Shown here: positions 1-8,748 of the stretch, in pieces
Layout: the number at the start of each line of letters is the position of its first letter
How positions within the stretch are numbered: the first letter of the stretch is position 1
Source: Isoptericola croceus
Lineage (GTDB): Bacteria > Actinomycetota > Actinomycetes > Actinomycetales > Cellulomonadaceae
Reading direction: 5' to 3'
Assembly (NCBI RefSeq): GCF_029382255.1
Contig: NZ_JARLLG010000001.1
Location: forward strand, 248,001 to 312,000
DNA length: 64,000 bases
Notes under the pieces: generated by a model
Told to the model about the DNA's origin: nothing
The model's input: the letters and a program-made list of their open reading frames with translations, nothing else
Database searches by the model: none
Made by a program: the position numbers and the translations under genes

Positions 1-1
1 C

Positions 2-232
2 ATCTCGTTCCAGTGGCGATGGAACGACTACATCCTGCCGCTGATCGTGCTGGGCGACCCGAAGAACTACACGCTGCAGATCGCGCTGCGCTCGCTCGTC
101 GGTGCCGACAACATCAACTGGAGCGTCCTGCTGGCCGCGTCGGTGCTCTCGATGCTCCCCCTCGTGGTGCTGTACCTCGTGTTCCAGCGGTACATCACCT
201 CGTCGAACATCAACGCCGGCCTGAAGGACTGA
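2..232 (+). CDS. Carbohydrate ABC transporter permease, MalG type (C-terminal fragment)
   Basis: The window opens inside this gene, and reading frame 2 is open from base 2 to the TGA at 230-232. About 76 residues are visible. They include a WNDYILPL stretch, typical of the region after the EAA loop in MalG-type permeases. A final hydrophobic helix (about LLAASVLSMLPLVVLYLVF) is followed by the short polar tail usual for this family. The missing upstream part would hold the other membrane segments and the EAA loop. It would import an oligosaccharide or glycoside together with a second permease and a binding protein outside the window. The mannosidase starts one base after its stop, so the imported sugar is probably a mannoside. 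Confidence 0.85.
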   Translation: MSFQWRWNDYILPLIVLGDPKNYTLQIALRSLVGADNINWSVLLAASVLSMLPLVVLYLVFQRYITSSNINAGLKD

Positions 233-233
233 C

Positions 234-3200
234 GTGCACGCGGCCCCGCACCTCACGCTCGAGCGCGTCGACCGGTTCCTCCACGAGTTCCTGCCCGCGG
301 GGGTGGTCGCCGACCGGCGGCCCCTGGAGGTGGGGGCGTGGGAGGTGCCTGGCCGCGACGGGCGGCCGGGTGAGCCGGTCGCGTTCGAGCAGATGCGGGC
401 GCAGGCGCGCTTCGCGCCTGCGGCGGTGGGCCAGGCGTGGGGATCCCCGTGGGGCACGACGTGGCTGCACGTGCGGGGCGTCGTGCCGGCGGGTTGGCGC
501 GGTGCGGGGCGCATCGAGCTGTCGATCGACCTCGGGTTCAACGGTGCCAAGCCGGGGTTCCAGTGCGAGGGGCTCGTGCGCACGCCCGACGGGGTGGCGG
601 TCAAGGGCCTCGAGCCTCGCAACCACCACGTCCCGGTCGCGGCCCGGCCGGGGGAGAGCATCGAGCTCTTCGTCGAGGCGGCGTCGAACCCTGATGTCTC
701 GGGCGGTGACGACTTCAAGCATCCGCTGGCCTTCACGGCGACCTCGCTCGGGGATCCCGGGACGGCGGGGGCCGGGCCGCTGTATCGCCTCGGAGCGATG
801 GACCTGCGTCGCATCGACATCGAGGCCGAGACGCTGCTGCGGGAAGTCACGGTCCTGCGGGGCCTCGCGGGCGAGCTGGGCGCGTCGGACCCGCGCCGCG
901 CGACGCTCCTCGCGGGGCTCGAGAAGTCCCTGTACGCCATCGACCCCGACGATCCGGGTCGCGACGCGGCGTCGGCTCGCGCGATCCTCGCGCCGCTGCT
1001 CGCCTCGCCGGCCGTGCCATCGGCGCACCGCATCGTCGCCACCGGGCACGCGCACATCGACTCGGCCTGGCTGTGGCCGACCCGCGAGACCGTACGCAAG
1101 GTCGGCCGCACCTACGCCAACGTGCTCGCCCTCATGGACAGCGACCCCGAGCTGGTCTTCGTCAGCTCGTCGGCGCAGCACTTCGCCTGGGTGCGTGACA
1201 GCGACCCCGAGCTGTACGCGCGCGTCAAGGAGCGGGTCGCCGAAGGACGCTTCGTCCCGGTCGGCAACATGTGGGTCGAGTCCGACGTGACCATGCCCTC
1301 CGGGGAGTCGCTCGCCCGCCAGCTGCTGTACGGCACCCGGTTCTTCGACGAGGAGTTCGGTGTGCGCAGCGACGTGGGCTGGCTGCCCGACTCGTTCGGG
1401 TACCCGGGCTCCCTGCCGCAGCTGCTGCGCCGCGCGGGCATCCGCTGGTTCTTCACGCAGAAGATGTGCTGGAACGACCACGACACGATGCCGCACCACT
1501 CGTTCTGGTGGGAGGGCATCGACGGCACGCAGGTCTTCACGCACTTCCCGCCCAACAACACCTACAGCGGCGACATGCGGCCCACCGAGCTCGCGCGCAG
1601 TGTGCGCAACTTCGCCGATCACGGCGGGGCCACGACGTCGCTCATGCCGTACGGGTACGGCGACGGCGGCGGCGGACCGACGCGCGAGATGACGGCGGAC
1701 GCGCGCCTGCAGTCCGACCTCGAGGGCTCGCCACGGGTCGAGACCGGCACGCCGCGCGACTTCTTCCTCGCGGCCGAGGAGGAGTACCGCGACGCCCCCG
1801 TGTGGTCGGGCGAGATGTACCTGCAGTTCCACCGTGGGACGCTCACGTCACAGCAGCGCACCAAGCGCGGCAACCGCCGCAACGAGGCCCTGCTCGTCGA
1901 GGCCGAGGTGTGGTGCGCCGCGGCCACGCTGCGCACCGGCGCCGCCTACCCGTACGACGAGCTCGACGAGCTGTGGCGAGAGGTCCTCCTGCTGCAGTTC
2001 CACGACATCCTGCCCGGCAGCGCCATCGCCTGGGTGCACCGCGAGGCCGAGGAGTCGCACGCCCGCACCACCGAGCGGCTCGCGGCCATCGTGTCCCGCG
2101 CGGTCGCCGCGCTCGTGGGCACGGGGGAGCGCCGCCTCACGCTGAACCCCGCGCCGGTCGCGTACGCCGGGGTGCCCGCGCTCGGCGGGGCGCTCGACGA
2201 CCGGACGGGTACCGACGGCGCGATGACCGCGGCGCAAACCGACGCCGACGCGTCGGGGTTCCGGCTCACGTCGTCGGCGCTCGACGTGCGCGTGGCCCCC
2301 GACGGCACGATCACGAGCATCGTCGACCGCTCCGCGGGCCGGGACCTGGTGGCGCCCGGGCACCCGGTGAACCAGGTGCAGGTGCACGTGGACGCGCCCG
2401 CGAAATGGGACGCCTGGGAGCTCGACCGGTCGTACCGGCTGTCCACCGTCGACTTCACCGACGGCGCGGCACGGCTCGAGGCGCCAGGGGTGGTGCGCGT
2501 CGACCGGACGTTCGGCGACAGTCGCCTCACGCAGCGCATCAGCCTCGACACGACCGGCGGCGCGGTGCTGATCCGCACCACGGTCGACTGGTACGAGCGG
2601 CGCCGGCTGCTCAAGCTCGCCTTCCCCCTCGACCTGCACGCGCACGATGCCGCGTTCGAGACGCAGTTCGGCCACGTGCGCCGCCCGCTGCACCAGAACA
2701 CGTCGTGGGACGCTGCCCGCTACGAGGTGTGCGCGCACCGCTGGGTGCACGTGGGCGAGCCAGGCTTCGGCGTCGCGATCGCCAACGACGGCATGTACGG
2801 GCACGACACGACGCGCACGAGCGTGGACGGGCATGTTCTGACGACCGTGCGCCAGTCGCTGCTGCGGGCGCCGACCTTTCCCGACCCGGTGGCGGACCAG
2901 GGCTCGCACGAGTTCGTGTCCGTCATCGCCCCGGCGCCGACGACGGACGACGCGGCACGGTGGGGTGCCGTGATCGGTTCACCCCTGCGCACGGTCGTCG
3001 GCGCTGTGGCTCCGGACCCGGTCGTCGCGATCGAGGGCGACGGCTCGGCGGTGGTCTCGTGCGTGAAGCTGGCCGCCGACCGCTCGGGCGACGTCGTCGT
3101 CCGCGTCCACGAGCAGCGGGGCGCCCGCACCGCGGCACGCCTGCGCTGGGGCTTCGCCGCCGCCGGGGCACGCGAGTGCGACCTCGTCGAGACGCCGCTG

Positions 3201-3314
3201 GACGAGCCGACGGGCGCGCTGCGCGGGGCCGACGGCGCCGCCGCCGACCTGGTCCTGCGCCCGTTCGAGGTGCTGACCCTGCGCGTCACCCCGCAGCGGG
3301 GACAGGCCGCGTGA
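234..3314 (+). CDS. Alpha-mannosidase, glycoside hydrolase family 38
   Basis: A protein of 1026 residues, normal for bacterial GH38. The GTG at 234 is preceded by AAGGA at 224-228. The N-terminal ~250 residues form a beta-rich accessory domain. The catalytic domain begins with GHAHIDSAW: zinc ligands are expected at His274 and Asp276. The nucleophile is Asp386 in LPDSFGYPGS. A FHDILPGS motif follows near residue 590, then the C-terminal beta-sandwich domains. It should release terminal alpha-mannose from imported glycans. No signal peptide is seen, so it acts in the cytoplasm, consistent with an ABC permease ending one base upstream. It shares a GTGA overlap with the next gene. Confidence 0.93.
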   Translation: MHAAPHLTLERVDRFLHEFLPAGVVADRRPLEVGAWEVPGRDGRPGEPVAFEQMRAQARFAPAAVGQAWGSPWGTTWLHVRGVVPAGWRGAGRIELSIDLGFNGAKPGFQCEGLVRTPDGVAVKGLEPRNHHVPVAARPGESIELFVEAASNPDVSGGDDFKHPLAFTATSLGDPGTAGAGPLYRLGAMDLRRIDIEAETLLREVTVLRGLAGELGASDPRRATLLAGLEKSLYAIDPDDPGRDAASARAILAPLLASPAVPSAHRIVATGHAHIDSAWLWPTRETVRKVGRTYANVLALMDSDPELVFVSSSAQHFAWVRDSDPELYARVKERVAEGRFVPVGNMWVESDVTMPSGESLARQLLYGTRFFDEEFGVRSDVGWLPDSFGYPGSLPQLLRRAGIRWFFTQKMCWNDHDTMPHHSFWWEGIDGTQVFTHFPPNNTYSGDMRPTELARSVRNFADHGGATTSLMPYGYGDGGGGPTREMTADARLQSDLEGSPRVETGTPRDFFLAAEEEYRDAPVWSGEMYLQFHRGTLTSQQRTKRGNRRNEALLVEAEVWCAAATLRTGAAYPYDELDELWREVLLLQFHDILPGSAIAWVHREAEESHARTTERLAAIVSRAVAALVGTGERRLTLNPAPVAYAGVPALGGALDDRTGTDGAMTAAQTDADASGFRLTSSALDVRVAPDGTITSIVDRSAGRDLVAPGHPVNQVQVHVDAPAKWDAWELDRSYRLSTVDFTDGAARLEAPGVVRVDRTFGDSRLTQRISLDTTGGAVLIRTTVDWYERRRLLKLAFPLDLHAHDAAFETQFGHVRRPLHQNTSWDAARYEVCAHRWVHVGEPGFGVAIANDGMYGHDTTRTSVDGHVLTTVRQSLLRAPTFPDPVADQGSHEFVSVIAPAPTTDDAARWGAVIGSPLRTVVGAVAPDPVVAIEGDGSAVVSCVKLAADRSGDVVVRVHEQRGARTAARLRWGFAAAGARECDLVETPLDEPTGALRGADGAAADLVLRPFEVLTLRVTPQRGQAA

Positions 3315-5002
3315 CGGGCCGCGACGAGGCCTTCGTCGGCCGCGTGGTCGCGGCGGCCGACGCTGCCGTGGACGCGCTGGCCGCCGCCCCGCCGCTCGCC
3401 GAGGCCCCGCTGGGGCCGCACCGCGAGTCGATGCGGCGCGCCAAGCTGCTCGTCGGTGCCTACCTCGCACCCGGCGGGCGGCACGAGGGCGACCCCGCCG
3501 TCGTCGCGCACGCCCTGACGTACGTGACCGCGCTGCGCGAGATGCAGGCGGCCTCCGGGCTGTTCGTCGGCGGGAACAACGTGGAGTCGCCTCCGGACTC
3601 GGGGTTCACGCTCAACGACGTCGGCGACGTCCTCGAGCTGGTCGCCCGGGCGGGTGCTCCGCGGCGAGCCGCGCTCGCTGGTGTGCACGACCTGCTGGTC
3701 CAGGTCGCCGACGCCGCGGCGCCGGCGATGCTCGCGGGGGGCGTGCACACCCCGAACCACCGGTGGGAGCTCGCCGCCGCGCTCGCCCGCCTCCTGCGAC
3801 ACCGGCCTGACGACGCCGTGCGCGAGCGCATCGAGCAGTGGCTGGACGAGGGCGTCGACGTCGATGCGGACGGCCTGTACTCCGAGCGCAGCGCCAACTA
3901 CGCCGCGCACGTGTCGAACCCGGCGCTGCTCGCGTTGGGCGACATCCTCGACCGCCCCGACCTGCACCGAGCGGTCGAGCGCAACCTCGAGGCGACCCTC
4001 GACCTGCTGCACGACGACGGGTCGGTCGAGACGGTGCACTCGCGCCGGCAGGACCAGAAGGACCCGCGCTTCCCGCTGGCCCCCCTGCTCGTACCGTTCC
4101 GTCGGCTCGCCGTCGCGGGGTGGCGAGCCGACTTCGCGTGGGCCGCAGGCCTCGCCGAGCGCGAGGGCATCGCCGAGCCGCAGACCGTGCTGGCCGACCT
4201 GCTGCTCGAGCCCGAGGTCGCGGGCGAGCTGCCGCCGCCCCGGGCGCCCGAGAGGACGGGCCGGGCGCGCTTCGACGACGCCCGCCTCCTCGTCGACCGC
4301 TCGCCGTCGCGCACCCTGGTGGTCTACGGCGGGTCGGACCATCCGCGCTTCGGTCGGATCCGTTCGGGACTCGCGAACAACCCCACCTTCCTGCGCTTGT
4401 TCGCGGGCGACGTCGTGATCGAGTCCGTGCGGCTCTCGCGCGACTTCTTCGGCCTCGGCCCGTTCCGCGCACAGGAGATGCGCGAGGCCGACGGCGCGAT
4501 CGTCCTCGAGGAGCGGCTCGCGGGTCACTACTACCAGCCGCTCGACGTCACGCACCGCCGTGACGACGGCGACTACGCGATCGTCGACGAGGGGCGGTTC
4601 GCCGCCGCCATGGCCTTCGACGACCGCACGGCAGACACCGTGGTGCTGGCGACCCGGATCGTCGTGCGGCCGACCATCGACGGTGTGGAGCTCGAGATCG
4701 ACCAACGCGGCCCGTCGATCGCCTGGTCGCTCGAGGTGGCACTGCGACCCGGCGGCACGCTCGAAGGCGGCGTGCACGCGGGTGACGGGACGGTGCGGCT
4801 CGACGAGGGTCGGGCGCGCTACCGGCGCGGCGGGTCCGAGGTGGAGATCGGACCCGGCACGGGTGCGCGTGAGCCCGCCGCGTACCGCCCGGGCGAGGAG
4901 TACGAGTACCTCGGCGGGACCGACGCCATGGGTGGCACCCGCCTCTACGTCACCGGGCGCGCGCCCGGCACGACGACCGTCGCGATCCGCCGTGTCGGCT
5001 GA
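3311..5002 (+). CDS. Uncharacterised protein, alpha/alpha-toroid plus beta-sandwich, polysaccharide-lyase-like
   Basis: 563 residues from a GTG whose four bases GTGA overlap the mannosidase stop. I do not recognise a named family with certainty. The first ~340 residues look like an alpha/alpha barrel of amphipathic helices, with a conserved-looking GGVHTPNHRWE (about residues 140-150) and SRRQDQKDPR (about 240). The last ~220 residues are beta-rich. This layout resembles heparinase II/III-type lyases and unsaturated glucuronyl hydrolases, but no catalytic set can be assigned. There is no signal peptide, so it probably works inside the cell with the GH38 enzyme on the same imported glycan. Translational coupling argues for a shared pathway. 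Confidence 0.8.
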   Translation: MTGRDEAFVGRVVAAADAAVDALAAAPPLAEAPLGPHRESMRRAKLLVGAYLAPGGRHEGDPAVVAHALTYVTALREMQAASGLFVGGNNVESPPDSGFTLNDVGDVLELVARAGAPRRAALAGVHDLLVQVADAAAPAMLAGGVHTPNHRWELAAALARLLRHRPDDAVRERIEQWLDEGVDVDADGLYSERSANYAAHVSNPALLALGDILDRPDLHRAVERNLEATLDLLHDDGSVETVHSRRQDQKDPRFPLAPLLVPFRRLAVAGWRADFAWAAGLAEREGIAEPQTVLADLLLEPEVAGELPPPRAPERTGRARFDDARLLVDRSPSRTLVVYGGSDHPRFGRIRSGLANNPTFLRLFAGDVVIESVRLSRDFFGLGPFRAQEMREADGAIVLEERLAGHYYQPLDVTHRRDDGDYAIVDEGRFAAAMAFDDRTADTVVLATRIVVRPTIDGVELEIDQRGPSIAWSLEVALRPGGTLEGGVHAGDGTVRLDEGRARYRRGGSEVEIGPGTGAREPAAYRPGEEYEYLGGTDAMGGTRLYVTGRAPGTTTVAIRRVG

Positions 5003-5030
5003 TCCGCGCCGCGCGGACGAGATGGCAGCC

Positions 5031-5052
5031 ACTTTTGTCCGAACATACGATG
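5031..5052 (+). promoter_or_regulatory. Putative GntR operator upstream of the GntR gene
   Basis: The bases contain TTTGTCCGAACATAC at 5034-5048. The same element with two differing bases (TTTGTCCATACATAC) occurs in reverse orientation in front of the inositol operon near 14149-14163. A site about 70 bases upstream of the regulator start fits autoregulation. Only one half has a recognisable inverted arm here. Confidence 0.5.
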
Positions 5053-5118
5053 TCGCGCAGGACCGTCACCGGCGGCGGCTCACCGCAGAGCCGGCCGCTC
5101 GAACCCAGGAGGCACAGC

Positions 5119-5856
5119 GTGGCTGACCCTTTGCTCATCGAGCTCGACCGGGCCAGCCCCATACCCCTGTACCACCAGGTGGCGACCTCGATCGAGGCCC
5201 ACATCCAGTCGGGAACCCTCGCCCCCGGGGACTTCCTGGAGAACGAGGTGGCGCTCGCGGCCCGGCTCGGCATCTCCCGCCCGACCGCCCGACAAGCGCT
5301 GCAGGAGCTCGTCGACAAGGGCCGGCTCGTCCGCAAGCGGGGCGTCGGGACGCGCGTCGCGTCCGAGCGGATCCGCCGCACCGTCGAGCTGACGTCCTTG
5401 CAGGCGGACCTCGAGCGGGCAGGACGGCACCCGACGACGCAGGTCCTGACCTACGAGGCCGTCGAGGCGACGGGTGACGTCGCCGCGTCGCTCGAGGTGG
5501 CGCCCGGTACCTCCGTCCTCCACCTCGAGCGGCTGCGCCTCGCGGACGGCGAGCCGTTGGCGGTGCTGAGCAACTACCTGCCGCAGGAGTCCGCCCCCCG
5601 GCGTGACGAGCTCGACGAGCACGGGCTCTACGAGGCGCTGCGGGCACGAGGCATCCGCCCGGCCGTCGCCCGGCAGCGGATCGGCGCGCGGACCGCGACC
5701 GCGGCCGAGGCCGAGATGCTCGACGAGGAGCCCCACGCCGCGCTGCTGACCATGGAGCGCACGGCCTACGACGACGCGGGCGTGGTCGTGGAGTTCGGCC
5801 AGCACATCTACCGCGCCTCGCGGTACATGTTCGACACGACGCTCTTCTCGCACTGA
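5119..5856 (+). CDS. GntR/HutC-family transcriptional regulator, probable regulator of the inositol operon
   Basis: 245 residues from the GTG at 5119, chosen because AGGAGG lies at 5107-5112 with six bases between. An upstream in-frame start has no good ribosome site. Residues ~10-75 form the GntR winged helix (PIPLYHQVATSIEAHI, then SRPTARQALQELVDKG). Residues ~85-245 are the UTRA ligand-binding domain of the HutC subfamily. It lies between the mannosidase pair and the convergent iolD end. A motif upstream of it recurs in front of iolE, so myo-inositol or an intermediate is the likely effector (inference). Control of the mannosidase genes cannot be excluded. Confidence 0.88.
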   Translation: MADPLLIELDRASPIPLYHQVATSIEAHIQSGTLAPGDFLENEVALAARLGISRPTARQALQELVDKGRLVRKRGVGTRVASERIRRTVELTSLQADLERAGRHPTTQVLTYEAVEATGDVAASLEVAPGTSVLHLERLRLADGEPLAVLSNYLPQESAPRRDELDEHGLYEALRARGIRPAVARQRIGARTATAAEAEMLDEEPHAALLTMERTAYDDAGVVVEFGQHIYRASRYMFDTTLFSH

Positions 5857-5858
5857 TC

Positions 5859-5894
5859 GCGCTACCTGGGCGGGCCGCGCGCTACCTCGGCGGT
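5859..5894. repeat. Tandem direct repeat in a convergent gap
   Basis: GCGCTACCTNGGCGG occurs at 5859-5873 and 5879-5893, differing only at N. It fills the gap between the GntR stop and the iolD stop. There is no strong stem or T-run, so it is not a clear terminator. Confidence 0.5.
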
Positions 5895-7825
5895 CAGCTG
5901 AGGAGGGGGCGCTGGGACTTCCGCTCGGCGGCGTGGCGTTCGGCGGCCCGCCGGGTGCTGGGCAGCGCCGAGACCTGCGCGACCGGCACGTCCCACCAGC
6001 CCTCGCCGTCGGGGGCCGGCACGAGCGGATCGGTCGTCACGTGCACCACGGTGGTCCGGTCGGAGGCCTTGGCCGCCTTCACCGCGGCCGTGATCCGCGC
6101 GGTGACCTCGGGGCCGGGCTCGACCTCGATCACGTCGAGGCCGTAGCTGCGGGCGTTGGCCGCGAGATCCACGGGCAGCCGCTCGTCGCCCTCGAAGTCA
6201 CCCCGCGCGTCGTCATACCGCCGGTACCGGGTGCCGAACCTCTCGGAGCCCACGGACTCGGACAGGTTGCCGATCGAGGCGTAGCCGTGGTTCTGCACGA
6301 TGACCACCACGATCTTGAGCCCCTCGGCAACGGCGGTCACGAGCTCGGTGTGGAGCATGAGGTACGAACCGTCGCCCACGAGCACGACGACGTCGCGGTC
6401 GTCCCCGGCGGCGTCGAGCGCACGGCGCGCGCCGAGCCCGCCCGCGATCTCGTAGCCCATGCAGGAGAACGCGTACTCGACGTGGTAGCCGAGCGGGTCC
6501 CGGACGCGCCAGAGCTTGTGCAGGTCGCCGGGCAGCGACCCCGCGGCCTGCACGACGACGTCGCGCGGCTCGGTCGCCGCGTGCACGGCCCCGATGAGCT
6601 CGGGCTGGCCGGTCAGCTCGGCGGCGGTCGGGGCGAGCGCGGCGTCGACGACGTCGTTCCACGCTGCCCGCTCGGTCGCCACGACCTCGGCGTGCTCGGC
6701 CGGCACGCGGTAGCCGGCCAGGGCGTCGGCCAGGGCGACGAGAGTCTCGCGGGCGTCGGCCACCACCGCGAGCTGCGTGCCGTGCTTGTAGGCGTCGAAC
6801 GAGGCGACGTTGATGTTGACGAACGCGACGTCGGGGTGCTGGAACGCGCTGCGGCTCGCCGTCGTGAAGTCGCTGTACCGGGTGCCGATGCCGATCACGA
6901 CGTCGGCGCCCCGGGCCACGCGGTTCGCGGCCGTCGAGCCCGTGGCCCCCACGCCGCCGAGGTACTGCGGGTGGTCCCACGGCAGCGAGCCGCCGCCGGC
7001 CTGCGTCGTCGCGACCGGGATGCCGGTGGCCTCGGCGAACGCCCGCAGCTCGTCCTCGGCGCCCGAGTAGAGCACGCCGCCGCCCGCGACGACGAGGGGG
7101 GACCGCGCGTCGCGCAGGGCGGCGACCGCCCGTGCCAGGGCGTGGGGCTGGGGGAGCGGGCGCGAGACGTGCCACTCGCGGTCGGCGAGGAACTCGACCG
7201 GCACGTCGACCGCCTCGGCCTGGACGTCCTCCGGAAGCGCGATGGTGACGGCGCCCGTCTCGGCAGGGTCGGTCAGCACGCGCATCGCCGCGAGCGCGAT
7301 CGAGAACAGCTGCTCGGGCCGCTGCACGCGGTCGAAGTAGCGCGAGAGCGGGCGGAACGCGTCGGTGACCTGAACGCCCGTGTCGTGCGGCAGCTCGAGC
7401 TGCTGCAGCACCGGGTCGGCCACGCGCGTGGCGAACGTGTCGCTCGGCAGCAGCAGCGCCGGCAGACGGTTGGCCGTGGCCAGGGCCGCACCGGTGAGCA
7501 TGTTGGACGAGCCCGGCCCGACCGACGCGGTGCTCGCGAGCGTGGCCCGACGGCGGCGCATGCGCGCGTAGCCCACCGCCTGGTGCACCATCGCCTGCTC
7601 GTTGCGCGCCTGGTGGTACGGCATGAGCCCGGGCTCCCGCTCGTGCAGCTCCTTGACGGCCTGCCCGAACCCGGCGACGTTGCCGTGCCCGAAGATGCCG
7701 AGGACGCCCGGGACCGTGCGCTCGCGCTCGTCGCCGTCGACGGTCCACTGGTGGGCGAGGAACTCGAGCAGCGCCTGCCCGACGGTCATCCGCCTGGTCT
7801 GCCCGCGCGTCAGGTGCGTCGGCAT
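5894..7825 (-). CDS. iolD: 3D-(3,5/4)-trihydroxycyclohexane-1,2-dione hydrolase (ring opening)
   Basis: 643 residues, the usual IolD length, of the thiamine-diphosphate (acetolactate-synthase-like) superfamily. The N-terminal Pyr domain has the conserved Glu region. The C-terminal PP domain has GDGSYLMLHTEL, followed by an Asn-containing loop (VQNHGYASIGNLSES), for Mg-ThDP. It opens the ring of trihydroxycyclohexanedione to 5-deoxy-glucuronate. The ATG at 7825 follows GGAAGG by six bases. The ATG at 7831 would overlap the iolB stop as ATGA, but its ribosome site abuts the start. It is the last gene of the minus-strand iol operon. Confidence 0.93.
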   Translation of the reverse strand: MPTHLTRGQTRRMTVGQALLEFLAHQWTVDGDERERTVPGVLGIFGHGNVAGFGQAVKELHEREPGLMPYHQARNEQAMVHQAVGYARMRRRRATLASTASVGPGSSNMLTGAALATANRLPALLLPSDTFATRVADPVLQQLELPHDTGVQVTDAFRPLSRYFDRVQRPEQLFSIALAAMRVLTDPAETGAVTIALPEDVQAEAVDVPVEFLADREWHVSRPLPQPHALARAVAALRDARSPLVVAGGGVLYSGAEDELRAFAEATGIPVATTQAGGGSLPWDHPQYLGGVGATGSTAANRVARGADVVIGIGTRYSDFTTASRSAFQHPDVAFVNINVASFDAYKHGTQLAVVADARETLVALADALAGYRVPAEHAEVVATERAAWNDVVDAALAPTAAELTGQPELIGAVHAATEPRDVVVQAAGSLPGDLHKLWRVRDPLGYHVEYAFSCMGYEIAGGLGARRALDAAGDDRDVVVLVGDGSYLMLHTELVTAVAEGLKIVVVIVQNHGYASIGNLSESVGSERFGTRYRRYDDARGDFEGDERLPVDLAANARSYGLDVIEVEPGPEVTARITAAVKAAKASDRTTVVHVTTDPLVPAPDGEGWWDVPVAQVSALPSTRRAAERHAAERKSQRPLLS

Positions 7826-7827
7826 GG

Positions 7828-8748
7828 TCATCCTTCCGGGTGGTGCGTGCCGAGCGGGAGCCGCGGGTCGGCCGCCTGGCGCTGCCACGCCTCGCGCACG
7901 CCCGCGTGCCGGGGGTCGTCCGTGATCCGCCAGGCGCGTTCGGCGCCCGGCCCGGCCATCACGTTGAGGTAGTAGAGGTCGTAGCCCGGGGGCGCGGCCG
8001 CCGGGCCGTGGTAGCCGTACGGGACGAGCGCGACGTCACCCGGCCGGGCCATCGCGGCGACGTCGATCTCGCCCGCGGACGAGGAGTAGGTCGCGAAGAA
8101 CCCGAACGGGTCGTCGCCACCCGGCATCGCAGGGTCGGGCCGCGCGTCGAACCAGTAGATCTCCTCGAGCCGGCTCTCGACCCCGGGCACGTCCTCGTCG
8201 TGCTTGTGCGGCGGGTAGGACGACCAGTTGCCCGACGGCGTGATCACCTCGCACGCGATGAGGCGGTCCGCCTCGAGCACCCCGGGGATGCCGAAGTTGC
8301 GGACCTCACGCGTGGCGGTGCCGGCGCCGCGCACCTCGACCGGCACCTCGTCGGCCGTCACGTGACGCGCGGGCAGAGCCCGCTCGGCCCGCGCCTCCGC
8401 GACCGCGACGGTGCTGGTTCCGGTGCCCGTCCCGGTGAGGACCGCCGTCGTGCCGACGCCGAGGTAGAGCACATCCGTGGCGCCGTCGAACACCGATGGC
8501 CGGCCCGCGAGCGAGACGACGGCGTGCGCGCCGTCCGGCTCGGTGTACTCGACCGTGCACGCGCCGGCGATCGGCACGACGATCCGCTCGAACCCGTCGG
8601 CGGGCAGGCCGAGCGCCGAGGTGCCGGCCGGACCGTCGGTCAGCTCGGCGACACGCAGGCCGGTGTGCTGCCAGCCCGGCCGCTCGCCGACGACCGTCTG
8701 CCACGGGCCGCTCGCGAGCGAGCCGCGGCGGTAGAACCACTCGCTCAT
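7828..8748 (-). CDS. iolB: 5-deoxy-glucuronate isomerase
   Basis: 306 residues of the KduI/IolB double-cupin family. The metal-binding cupin motif is visible in the C-terminal half (SSYPPHKHDED, then E in RLEEIYWF), and a later His lies in VPYGYHG. It converts 5-deoxy-D-glucuronate to 2-deoxy-5-keto-D-gluconate in the cytoplasm. The start ATG at 8748 shares one base with the iolA stop (TGATG), so translation is probably coupled. A longer upstream reading frame runs into iolA and is not the start. Confidence 0.93.
   Translation of the reverse strand: MSEWFYRRGSLASGPWQTVVGERPGWQHTGLRVAELTDGPAGTSALGLPADGFERIVVPIAGACTVEYTEPDGAHAVVSLAGRPSVFDGATDVLYLGVGTTAVLTGTGTGTSTVAVAEARAERALPARHVTADEVPVEVRGAGTATREVRNFGIPGVLEADRLIACEVITPSGNWSSYPPHKHDEDVPGVESRLEEIYWFDARPDPAMPGGDDPFGFFATYSSSAGEIDVAAMARPGDVALVPYGYHGPAAAPPGYDLYYLNVMAGPGAERAWRITDDPRHAGVREAWQRQAADPRLPLGTHHPEG

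Noticed and set aside
1271-3310. Upstream extension of the toroid protein frame through the mannosidase
   Set aside because: The extension is Arg/Ala-rich shadow sequence. The GTG at 3311 overlaps the mannosidase stop and starts the normal-looking protein.
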